Shown in pieces: positions 1-6,312 of a stretch of 7,306 nt of DNA. The notes beneath the pieces were generated by a model, which searched no databases, was not told the origin of the DNA, and worked only from the letters and a program-made list of their open reading frames with translations. How positions within the stretch are numbered: the first letter of the stretch is position 1; every line of letters begins with the position of its first letter. The position numbers and the translations under genes are program-made. The stretch covers positions 1 through 7,306 of the forward strand of contig DQOE01000010.1 in assembly GCA_015658765.1 (NCBI GenBank), read 5' to 3'. Source of the stretch: Verrucomicrobiota bacterium. Lineage in GTDB: Bacteria > Verrucomicrobiota > Verrucomicrobiia > Limisphaerales > UBA1096.

Positions 1-1596
1 ACGCTGATTCGCCGGTTGTACTTCGACCTCCTCGGCCTGCCGCCGACCGCAGAGGCGGTTGTGGAGTTCGAAGCGGATGCCCGACCGGATGCCTACGAGC
101 GGTTGGTTGAGTCGCTGCTCGCGTCGCCGGCTTTCGGCGAGCGTTGGGCACAGCATTGGCTCGATCTTGCGCGCTTCGCCGAGACGGACGGTTTCGAGCA
201 CGACAAGGTGCGTCCCAATGCGTGGCGCTACCGAGATTGGCTGATCAGCGCGCTGAACGCCGATCAGTCTTACGACGAATTTGTCCTCCACCAACTCGCC
301 GGCGACGAAGTGTCACCCGCCGCCGCCCTGGCCACCGGTTTCCTGCTGGCCGGGCAGGACATGCCGGACATCAACTTGACGACCGAGCGACGCCACATGG
401 TGCTCAACGAAATGACCACGACCGTCGGCTCGGTTTTTCTCGGTCTGACCGTCGGCTGCGCGCAGTGCCACGACCACAAGTCGGACCCGGTCAGCCAGGC
501 CGATTTTTATCGGTTGCGCGCGTTCTTCGAGAGCGCCCTGCAATTCAAGGAACAGAAACTTGCCCTTGCCGGGGGTGAAGTCAGCGGACGTGTGATGCGC
601 GTCTCGACTGGCAGGCCGGTGCCGACCCGGTTTGCGGTGCGCGGCGATTTTCGGCGGCTTGGCCAAGTGATGAAACCGGCGGCACCGCGAATCGCCCTTG
701 GCCGCACCGGGAGCGGCCCCGAGGCCAGCCGCACCGGTCTGGCCAAGTGGATGTCCGGCTCGCGCAACCCGTTGTTTCTTCGATCGGCGGTCAACCGGCT
801 TTGGCAGTTTCACTTTGGCCAACCGCTGGCCGGGACGCCGGACGACTTGGGACGCAACGCCGGGAAGCCAAGCCACCCGGAGTTGCTCGACTGGCTGGCG
901 GCGGAGCTGCCCCGGCGCGGGTGGAGCCTCAAGTCGATGCACCGGCTGCTGCTCACCTCGGCGGCGTACCGGCAGGTGAGCCGGGGGGAGGGCGAGCACT
1001 GGGCCAGGCGCCTGGCGGCTGATCCCGGCAACCGGCTTTATTCGCGGATGAACCGGCGTCGGCTCGACGGCGAGTCGCTGCGCGACACGCTGCTCACACT
1101 CAGCGGCCGGGTGACACAGCGCGCCGGCGGTCCCGGTGTGCGCCCGCCGCTGCCCCGGGAAATCACCAGTACGCTGCTCAAAAACCAATGGCCGGTCAGC
1201 ACGGACGAGAAGGATCACCACCGGCGCAGCGTTTACCTGTTCGCCCGGCGAAATCTGCGCTACCCGCTGTTTGAACTGTTCGACCGCCCGGACGGTACGG
1301 CGTCTTGCGCCCATCGCAAGGAATCCACCACCGCACCGCAGTCGCTGATCCTGCTCAACTCCGGCTTTTCGCTGACGATGGCCAAGTCCCTTGCCGGGCG
1401 GTGCCAAGCCGGCGCGGCGCCTGCCGGCGAGTTCGTCCGGCGAATGTACCGCCTGCTGTTCCAGCGTGAACCAAGCCGGGAGGAGATGCGCTTGGCCAGG
1501 CAGTTCGTCGTCGGGCCAAGCAGCGGCGATGTTGAACCACTCGCACAACTTGCCCTCGCCTTGATCAACCTCAACGAGTTCCTGTTCGTGGATTGA
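1..1596 (+). CDS. PSD1-type DUF1549/DUF1553 protein, 5' truncated by window edge
   Basis: This is the C-terminal 531 residues of a PSD1-family protein, a large exported heme-associated family of Planctomycetes and Verrucomicrobia usually found beside sulfatases. Its biochemical role is not firmly known. The frame is open from base 1 and reads TLIRRLYFDLLGLPPT, the classic DUF1549 opening, so the TTG at 16 is an internal leucine and the true start lies upstream. A cytochrome c (PSCyt1) domain would normally precede it. DUF1549 spans about residues 1-175, with HWLDLARFAETDGFE, RPNAWRYRDW and a CxxCH motif (CAQCHDHK, residues 153-157, bases 457-471). A short linker carries RGDF (214-217). DUF1553 spans about 237-525, with NRLWQFHFG, SHPELLDWLA, RRSVYLFARRNLRYPLFELFD and STTAPQSLILLNS. 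The ending NLNEFLFVD is also typical. The linker between the two domains is short, about 60 residues. The gene is upstream of and co-directional with the sulfatase and propeller genes, a standard neighbourhood for this family. Confidence 0.95.
   Translation, partial: TLIRRLYFDLLGLPPTAEAVVEFEADARPDAYERLVESLLASPAFGERWAQHWLDLARFAETDGFEHDKVRPNAWRYRDWLISALNADQSYDEFVLHQLAGDEVSPAAALATGFLLAGQDMPDINLTTERRHMVLNEMTTTVGSVFLGLTVGCAQCHDHKSDPVSQADFYRLRAFFESALQFKEQKLALAGGEVSGRVMRVSTGRPVPTRFAVRGDFRRLGQVMKPAAPRIALGRTGSGPEASRTGLAKWMSGSRNPLFLRSAVNRLWQFHFGQPLAGTPDDLGRNAGKPSHPELLDWLAAELPRRGWSLKSMHRLLLTSAAYRQVSRGEGEHWARRLAADPGNRLYSRMNRRRLDGESLRDTLLTLSGRVTQRAGGPGVRPPLPREITSTLLKNQWPVSTDEKDHHRRSVYLFARRNLRYPLFELFDRPDGTASCAHRKESTTAPQSLILLNSGFSLTMAKSLAGRCQAGAAPAGEFVRRMYRLLFQREPSREEMRLARQFVVGPSSGDVEPLAQLALALINLNEFLFVD
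658..667. repeat. TTGGCCAA palindrome copy in PSD1 linker
   Basis: CTTGGCCAAG, a 10-bp perfect palindrome read as Leu-Gly-Gln (residues 220-222). It lies directly after RGDFR, where PSD1 relatives usually have a Pro-Gly-Glu-like stretch. Confidence 0.8.
815..822. repeat. TTGGCCAA palindrome copy in the DUF1553 domain
   Basis: The 8-bp core is read as Phe-Gly-Gln in NRLWQFHFGQPL. Relatives commonly have HFGRGL here, so the site sits on a conserved motif with minor protein change. Confidence 0.65.
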
Positions 1597-1628
1597 CGGG
1601 AGCCGTTCGTTTGGAATCGGTAAATCAT

Positions 1629-1661
1629 CCTCGACCAGCATTGTCGCAGAGGCGGTTTTTT
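1629..1661 (+). terminator. weak intrinsic-terminator-like hairpin after the PSD1 gene
   Basis: CCTCGAC (1629-1635) can pair with GTC (1643-1645) plus GAGG (1649-1652), giving seven pairs around a 7-nt loop with a 3-nt bulge (1646-1648). CGG and a run of six T (1656-1661) follow. The bulge and the CGG spacer make it a poor terminator. If it is real it would attenuate rather than stop transcription into the sulfatase gene. No energy calculation was made. Confidence 0.27.
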
Positions 1662-1669
1662 CGTAGATT
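1641..1669 (+). promoter_or_regulatory. weak sigma70-like promoter candidate upstream of the sulfatase gene
   Basis: TTGTCG (1641-1646) and TAGATT (1664-1669) each match four of six consensus bases and are separated by 17 bp, with 15 nt from the -10 box to the ATG at 1685. A match of this quality is common by chance, and the site overlaps the hairpin candidate. It is listed because this 88-nt gap is the only place between the three plus-strand genes where a separate promoter could sit. Confidence 0.2.
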
Positions 1670-1684
1670 CCCGCGTTTACACGA

Positions 1685-2347
1685 ATGAAAAACTGGATTG
1701 CATCAATTGTTGTTGCGCTCGCCGGGTTGGCGAGCGGCCAAGCCGCCGGGGAGCCCAACATCGTGCTGATCATGGCGGACGACATGGGCTACGAGTGCGT
1801 CACGGCCAACGGCGGTGAGTCGTACTCGACGCCAAACCTCGATCGCCTGGCCAGGGGGGGGATGCGGTTTGAGCACTGCTACTCGCAGCCGATCTGCACG
1901 CCGTCGCGGGTGCAGTTGATGACCGGCAATTACAACCAGCGAAACTACATCCGCTTCGGCCTGCTTGACCCGGCGGTGACGACGTTCGGCCACTTGGCCA
2001 AGCGCGCCGGTTACGCGACCTGTATCGGCGGCAAGTGGCAGTTGGAGAACGGGCTGAAGGGGCCGAACCATTTCGGCTTTGACGAGTATTGCCTGTGGCA
2101 GTTGACCCGCCGCCCAAGCCGCTACCCCAACCCCGGCCTCGAGGTGAACAGCACCCTGCGTTACAAACTGCACCGCGACGGCCGCTTCATCGACATCGCC
2201 AACGATCCGCTCGAAGTCAAGCCGCTCGACACCGGCAGGCTCGGTAACGCCCAGCGTAAAACCCTCGCCATGCTGCAAAGTGTGCTCGACGAAAAGGAGG
2301 GCACCCGCACCAGGTTTGACTTGAAAAAGTACAAAACGAAAAAGTGA
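1685..2347 (+). CDS. secreted sulfatase, short form with apparent internal in-frame deletion
   Basis: This is a type I formylglycine-dependent sulfatase, expected to cleave sulfate esters outside the cytoplasm. Residues 1-20 form a signal peptide (hydrophobic IASIVVALAGLASG, then AxA-like QAAG). The mature start PNIVLIMADDMGY supplies two metal-binding aspartates (D32, D33). CTPSR at 71-75 (bases 1895-1909) is the cysteine-type signature whose C71 would become formylglycine. GKWQL (116-120) stands where GKWHL is usual. HFGFDEYCLWQL (129-140) is followed by a conserved-looking NPGLEVN stretch. From about residue 157 the sequence jumps to what looks like the family C-terminus, LRYKLHRDGRFIDIANDPLE. 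Length is 220 residues against roughly 430-520 for the family, so the middle, with the second metal-ligand pair and further active-site His/Lys residues, is missing. The frame stays open. The protein is probably inactive or a degenerating gene, unless the join is an assembly error. The ATG is followed by a good signal peptide, and no Shine-Dalgarno is seen. No maturation enzyme is in the window. Confidence 0.88.
   Translation: MKNWIASIVVALAGLASGQAAGEPNIVLIMADDMGYECVTANGGESYSTPNLDRLARGGMRFEHCYSQPICTPSRVQLMTGNYNQRNYIRFGLLDPAVTTFGHLAKRAGYATCIGGKWQLENGLKGPNHFGFDEYCLWQLTRRPSRYPNPGLEVNSTLRYKLHRDGRFIDIANDPLEVKPLDTGRLGNAQRKTLAMLQSVLDEKEGTRTRFDLKKYKTKK
1993..2002. repeat. TTGGCCAA palindrome copy in the sulfatase gene
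   Basis: CTTGGCCAAG is read as Leu-Ala-Lys in HLAKRAGYAT. This is a different codon phase from the PSD1 copies. Sulfatases often have a similar Leu-x-Lys-x-x-Gly here, so the word fits the fold. Confidence 0.7.
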
Positions 2348-2350
2348 GTC

Positions 2351-5300
2351 GTGACTCTGGTTTCCCGTTTCATTTGTTTTCTGCTGTCCAGCGTGGCGCT
2401 TGGCCAAGCGCAGGATTTTCAGAAAAAAAAGCCGCCCGCCGACCCGTTCAGTAGGCCGGATTTTCAGGCGTTGGTGCGCAAGGCCGATCCGCTTGACGCA
2501 GTGGAAAGCCTGAAGTTGTTCGACGTCCCGGACGGTTTCCGGATGGAGTTGGTCGCCGCCAGCCCGGACATTGGCCAGCCGATGAATCTCGCCTTCGACG
2601 AGCGCGGCCGGTTGTGGGTCACGAGCACGCTCGAATACCCGTACCCCGCGCCGCTTGGCCAACCCGGTCGCGACACGATCAAGATTCTCGAGGACACCAA
2701 CGGCGATGGCGCCTACGACAAGCTCACCACCTTCGTCGATGGCCTGAACATCCCCACCGGGATTTATCCGTACAGGGATGGCGTAATCGCCTGGAGCATC
2801 CCGAACATCTGGTTTTTGCGCGACACCGACGGCGACGGCAGGGCGGACAAGCGGGAGAAACTTTACGGTCCGCTTGGCTTCGAGCGCGACACGCACGGCA
2901 TGCAGTCGTCGTTCACTCGCGGGCTCGACGGCTGGCTGCATCTCACGCACGGTTTCAACAACACGACCACCGTCAACGCCGCCGACGGCTCGAGCATCAC
3001 GATGAACTCCGGCAACACGTATCGCGTGCAGTTGGACGGCTCAAGCGTGCAGCAGTTCACCTTCGGGCAAGTCAACCCGTTCGGCATGTGCCTCGATTCG
3101 TTCGGAAACTTTTACACCGCCGACTGCCACAGCTCGCCGATTTATCAGCTCATTCGCGATGCCTATTACCCGAGCTTCGGCAAGCCGCACGACGGCATGG
3201 GCTTTGCGCCCACGGTGATCCGGCACACGCACAACTCAAGCGGCCTGTGCGGCATCGTTTTCAACCAGGACAATCACTGGCCGGCGGAATTCCGCGACAA
3301 CATCTTCGTCGGCAACGTCGTCACCAGCCGCGTCAATCGCGACAGGATCCAGTGGCGCGGCAGCAGCCCGAAAGGCACCAAGCTGCCGGACCTGATCCGC
3401 ACCCGCGACCCGTGGTTCCGGCCGGTCGATTTGCAGTTCGGCCCCGACGGCGCGCTGTACATTGCCGATTTTTACAACCGCATCATCGGTCACTACGAGG
3501 TGCGCCTCGACCACCCCGGACGCGACCGCGAGACGGGCCGGATTTGGCGCTTGGTTTACAACGGCCCAAAGGGCGAGCGCCTGGCCAAGTCGGTCAATCT
3601 CCCCGCCGCGCCGCTTGACCAAGCGATCGCCGAGCTGGCCAGTCCGCTGCTCGCCCGCCGCATGACTGCCACCGACTACCTCGCCGATGACGTCGGCCAG
3701 CACGCCGCCGCGCCGCTTGGCCAGGCGATGGCTCGGGCCGGTGCCAAGCCTGAGTTGAAGGCGCACGGCGCGTGGGTGCTCCACCGCCTTGGCCAACTGG
3801 ACGAAGCCACCCAGTTGCGCTTGGCCAACGACAAATCAGAGCTTGTCCGCGTCCACGCCCGGCGCATTGCCGCCGCGCAAAAAAACTGGACGCCAAAAAC
3901 CACGGCGGTGGTGCTGGCCGGCCTGCACGACAGCTCGCCGCAAGTCCGCCGCGCCGCCGCCGATGCCCTCGCGCGGCAGTCGCACGCCGATCACATCCGT
4001 CCGCTGCTGACCGCGCTTGGCCAAGCTCCCGCAACTGACGGGCATCTGCGCCACGCGCTGCGGATCGCGCTGCGCAACAACCTCCGCGCCGTCGACGATC
4101 CGGCCAGGTTTGCCGACCTCAAAAATGATCCCAAAAATCTCCGCGAATTAATGAGCGTGGCGCTCTCCGTCAACTCGCCGTTCGCCGCCTCGCTGCTCTT
4201 GGTCAACCTTCACGATGCCGGGATCGAGCGCGGGCAGTTGACCATTTACCTCCGCCACATCGCCCGCAACGCGCCGCCGGAGGGGCTGAACCGCCTGGCC
4301 GCCTTGGTGCAAAAACAGTTCCCCGGCAACCTCGATTTCCAGGCGGAACTATTGCTCGCCATCAACGAGGGCATCGTCCAGCGCGGACTCACTCCCGAGC
4401 AGGGCGTGCTCGCTTGGGCGGAAAAACTTGCCGGCGAACTACTCGCCGCTACCGAGGCGGTCGGGACACACTGGGTTGCCGAGCCGGCCAAGGGTGTGCC
4501 GCCGTCGGGCATCCCGTGGATCGTGCAAACGCGCAGCATCCCGGCCAGCACGCCCAAGTGGAAAAACCACCCGCACCCCGATCACCCAACCGCCAGCCCG
4601 TGGATTCCGCAGGTGCGCGCCTCCAACGACGGTGTCACCGGTCTTCATTACATCACCAGCCTGCCGCCTGGTGGCGAGTCGCTCACCGGCGTGCTGCGTT
4701 CGGTGCCGTTTGCGATGCCGGCCGAGCTGACATTTTTCATCAACGGCCACCGCGGCTTCCCCAACGATCCCGCGCATGAGAAGAATTTTGTGCGACTCGT
4801 CGATGCCAAGACCGGCGGCGAACTGCATCGGGTGTATCCGCCGCGCAACGACACCGGCGTGCCGGTGCGCTGGCGACTCGACCGGCCACGCGAGGTGTTC
4901 GTCGAGGTCGTTGACGGCGACACCGGCGCGGCCTTCGCATGGCTCGGCGTGGCGCGGTTCAGCGTCAGTCTCGAGATGTTCCGGAACGCCGATTTTCTCA
5001 GCAGCGCTGCGCCCGGCGGCGAACGCCTGACCGGTGTGCTCCGTTCCCGAGAATTTGCCGTTCCGAGTCGGTTGCGTTTTCTGCTCGCCGGCCATGGAAG
5101 CCACCCCGGCAAGCCGTCAAACCAAAAAAAATACGTTCAACTCGTCGAAGCCGTGACTGGCCGCATCCTGCAAAGGACCGGGTGCTCCAGCGGCGAGACC
5201 GCGCAGGAAATCGTGTGGGACTTGTCGGCGTTTACAGGTCGTCGCGCGCGCTTCGAGATCGTCGATCGCGACACGAGGGGCGGATTCGCCTGGGTGGCGG

Positions 5301-6286
5301 CGGGTGGATTCGAGCCGGACATCGCCCCGCTGCCCACGATGGCGCCGCGCTACTTGGCCAAGCGTCAGCTCGCTGCCGCGCAGATTGCCCGCGACCTGAA
5401 ATTGACGACGGTGCTCGATGCCGCCACGGGCTTGGCCACCGATCCGATTGCCGCCACTGCGGCGCGTGAGGTGGCGGTTTCAGCCATTCTGGGCAACGGC
5501 AACGCGGGCCAGCAAGCCAGCGTCGCATCGATCCTCGAGGACGGCGGCCAGCCAAGGTCGCTGCGTCTGGCCGTGGCCAATGGCGGGGCACATTTGCCGG
5601 TCGTTCGCTCTCGCTTGGCCAAGGCGCTTGGCCAAGCGCCGGCCGATCTGCAACTGCAGTTTGCCCTTGCGCTGGTCAGGAACCGGCTCGGGGCCAAGGC
5701 GCTGCTTGGCATAGTGAAAAGCGGGCAGGCACCGGCCGGGTTGCTGCTGAATCCGCAGATAAAAAGCAGTTTCCCGAAGGCCGCTGCCCAGCGCGTGGCG
5801 GCGCTCACCGCTGACTTGCCCAAGCCGACCGCCGACCGCGAACGACTCATCGCCGAGCGCGTGGCGGCGTTTCGCGAGACGGGCGGTGACGCGGCAAGTG
5901 GCCGGACGACCTTCGCCACCTACTGCGCGGCCTGCCACCAAAAGGGAGGGGAGGGCGGAAACATCGGCCCGCAACTCGACGGCGCCGGCAACAGGGGCGT
6001 TGAGCGGTTGGTGGAGGACATTCTCGACCCGAACCGCAACGTCGATGTGGCGTTCCGCTACTCGATCGTGAAACTCAAAAAAGGGCAGACGGTGCTCGGG
6101 CTGAAGCGGCGCGAGGTCGGTGAATCGATCGTCTTCGCCGACTTGGCCGGCGCGGAGAGCAGCATCGCGAAGGCCGACATCGCGTCGCAGGAACAGACAT
6201 CACGCTCCCTCATGCCCGAGGCCCTCGGTCAAGCGATCCCCCCCGCTGACTTCAGCCATCTGCTGGAGTTTTTATTCGCGAAATAA
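2351..6286 (+). CDS. PVC-type heme-binding protein: propeller, HEAT repeats, paired beta domains, cytochrome c
   Basis: This is a 1311-residue exported multidomain protein of the putative membrane-bound dehydrogenase/PVC heme-binding class. The enzymatic substrate is unknown. The GTG start at 2351 is followed by a signal peptide (R6, then FICFLLSSVAL, with likely cleavage after GQA at residue 20). Residues about 56-400 form an NHL/glucose-dehydrogenase-like propeller (VPDGFRMELVAASPDIGQP, NPFGMCLDSFGNFYTADC, FGPDGALYIADFYNRIIGHYE). It includes two calcium-loop motifs, DTNGDGAYD (115-123) and DTDGDGRAD (158-166). HEAT-like helices span about 420-665. Two related beta-rich domains occupy about 759-876 and 878-995, and more helical repeats lie at about 997-1160. 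A cytochrome c module has CAACH at 1192-1196 (bases 5924-5938) and the usual GGxxGPxLDGAG and LVEDILDPNRNV stretches. The gene begins 3 nt after the sulfatase stop in the same frame, implying co-transcription and probably coupled translation. It carries most copies of the TTGGCCAA palindrome in the window. Confidence 0.93.
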   Translation: MTLVSRFICFLLSSVALGQAQDFQKKKPPADPFSRPDFQALVRKADPLDAVESLKLFDVPDGFRMELVAASPDIGQPMNLAFDERGRLWVTSTLEYPYPAPLGQPGRDTIKILEDTNGDGAYDKLTTFVDGLNIPTGIYPYRDGVIAWSIPNIWFLRDTDGDGRADKREKLYGPLGFERDTHGMQSSFTRGLDGWLHLTHGFNNTTTVNAADGSSITMNSGNTYRVQLDGSSVQQFTFGQVNPFGMCLDSFGNFYTADCHSSPIYQLIRDAYYPSFGKPHDGMGFAPTVIRHTHNSSGLCGIVFNQDNHWPAEFRDNIFVGNVVTSRVNRDRIQWRGSSPKGTKLPDLIRTRDPWFRPVDLQFGPDGALYIADFYNRIIGHYEVRLDHPGRDRETGRIWRLVYNGPKGERLAKSVNLPAAPLDQAIAELASPLLARRMTATDYLADDVGQHAAAPLGQAMARAGAKPELKAHGAWVLHRLGQLDEATQLRLANDKSELVRVHARRIAAAQKNWTPKTTAVVLAGLHDSSPQVRRAAADALARQSHADHIRPLLTALGQAPATDGHLRHALRIALRNNLRAVDDPARFADLKNDPKNLRELMSVALSVNSPFAASLLLVNLHDAGIERGQLTIYLRHIARNAPPEGLNRLAALVQKQFPGNLDFQAELLLAINEGIVQRGLTPEQGVLAWAEKLAGELLAATEAVGTHWVAEPAKGVPPSGIPWIVQTRSIPASTPKWKNHPHPDHPTASPWIPQVRASNDGVTGLHYITSLPPGGESLTGVLRSVPFAMPAELTFFINGHRGFPNDPAHEKNFVRLVDAKTGGELHRVYPPRNDTGVPVRWRLDRPREVFVEVVDGDTGAAFAWLGVARFSVSLEMFRNADFLSSAAPGGERLTGVLRSREFAVPSRLRFLLAGHGSHPGKPSNQKKYVQLVEAVTGRILQRTGCSSGETAQEIVWDLSAFTGRRARFEIVDRDTRGGFAWVAAGGFEPDIAPLPTMAPRYLAKRQLAAAQIARDLKLTTVLDAATGLATDPIAATAAREVAVSAILGNGNAGQQASVASILEDGGQPRSLRLAVANGGAHLPVVRSRLAKALGQAPADLQLQFALALVRNRLGAKALLGIVKSGQAPAGLLLNPQIKSSFPKAAAQRVAALTADLPKPTADRERLIAERVAAFRETGGDAASGRTTFATYCAACHQKGGEGGNIGPQLDGAGNRGVERLVEDILDPNRNVDVAFRYSIVKLKKGQTVLGLKRREVGESIVFADLAGAESSIAKADIASQEQTSRSLMPEALGQAIPPADFSHLLEFLFAK
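2396..2411. repeat. 16-bp palindrome at the signal-peptide cleavage region
   Basis: GCGCTTGGCCAAGCGC is a perfect 16-bp palindrome encoding Ala-Leu-Gly-Gln-Ala at residues 16-20. With the preceding G (2395) the 17-mer is identical to 5623-5639. It supplies the AxA-like end of the signal peptide. Confidence 0.85.
2646..2662. repeat. TTGGCCAA copy with shared 5' flank
   Basis: CCGCGCCGCTTGGCCAA contains the core (2655-2662), read as Pro-Leu-Gly-Gln. Its first 16 bases recur exactly at 3708-3723 and with one mismatch at 3606-3621, so similarity can extend beyond the palindrome on one side. Confidence 0.7.
3604..3630. repeat. degenerate palindrome copy CGCTTGACCAAGCG with flanks
   Basis: CGCTTGACCAAGCG (3612-3625) is a copy with one core change, read as Leu-Asp-Gln-Ala. 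The 27-bp segment matches 3706-3732 at 24 of 27 positions. Confidence 0.6.
3706..3732. repeat. degenerate palindrome copy CGCTTGGCCAGGCG with flanks
   Basis: This is the partner of 3604-3630 at an offset of 102 bp (34 codons). The core reads CGCTTGGCCAGGCG (3714-3727), with Leu-Gly-Gln-Ala encoded. The 34-codon offset is close to a HEAT-unit length, so part of the similarity could come from the protein repeat. Confidence 0.6.
3788..3828. repeat. two TTGGCCAA copies 32 bp apart in different codon phases
   Basis: The cores at 3789-3796 (Leu-Gly-Gln in HRLGQL) and 3821-3828 (Leu-Ala-Asn in LRLAND) are exact, but they are read in two different phases of the same gene. Confidence 0.75.
4015..4026. 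repeat. 12-bp palindrome GCTTGGCCAAGC
   Basis: A perfect 12-bp palindrome read as Ala-Leu-Gly-Gln-Ala, in the loop between two HEAT-like helices (LLTALGQAPATDGHL). Confidence 0.8.
4627..5336 (+). repeat. tandem duplication of a beta-rich domain inside the propeller/cytochrome protein
   Basis: Two consecutive segments of about 118 residues (bases about 4627-4978 and 4983-5336) share one pattern. It runs PPGGESLTGVLRS versus APGGERLTGVLRS, a P-x-x-L-x-F strand, NGHRGFP versus AGHGSHP, VRLVDAKTGGEL versus VQLVEAVTGRIL, and VVDGDTGAAFAWLGVARF versus IVDRDTRGGFAWVAAGGF. The DNA copies are clearly diverged, so the duplication is old. The strand-rich pattern suggests a galactose-binding or jelly-roll-like fold, possibly glycan-binding. 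That is inference from pattern only. Confidence 0.75.
5353..5362. repeat. TTGGCCAA palindrome copy in the Leu-Ala-Lys phase
   Basis: CTTGGCCAAG is read as YLAKRQ at the start of the second helical-repeat region. Confidence 0.7.
5614..5640. repeat. two adjacent palindromes, the second 18 bp perfect
   Basis: CTTGGCCAAG (5614-5623) abuts GGCGCTTGGCCAAGCGCC (5623-5640), the longest perfect palindrome of the family here. The pair encodes RLAKALGQA, so the first copy is in the Leu-Ala-Lys phase and the second in the Leu-Gly-Gln phase. Confidence 0.88.
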
Positions 6287-6312
6287 CCCGCTAGTTTTGT
6301 TTCGGGGGCGGT

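Noticed and set aside
1003..1016. 14-bp palindrome GCCAGGCGCCTGGC in the PSD1 gene
   Set aside because: Its core differs from TTGGCCAA, and a single GC-rich palindrome of this kind is plausible by codon choice.
313..1785. 490-codon open frame on the minus strand opposite the PSD1 gene
   Set aside because: It is a GC-rich shadow of a strongly recognisable PSD1 gene. The translation is low-complexity Arg/Ala/Pro/Gly with no family motif.
1846..1855. CCTGGCCAGG palindrome in the sulfatase gene, resembling the repeat
   Set aside because: It differs from the repeat core at two positions and encodes a conserved Leu-Ala-Arg of sulfatases, so it cannot be told apart from ordinary coding sequence.
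2291..2300. GAAAAGGAGG, a strong Shine-Dalgarno-like box
   Set aside because: It is inside the sulfatase coding region with no start codon at a suitable distance, and it encodes Glu-Lys-Glu-Gly.
1703..2950. 415-codon open frame on the minus strand opposite the sulfatase and propeller genes
   Set aside because: It spans two recognised genes and their junction antisense, and its composition is typical of a shadow frame.
2614..3618. 334-codon open frame on the plus strand inside the propeller gene
   Set aside because: It is Arg/His-rich, an out-of-frame reading of a conserved propeller domain.
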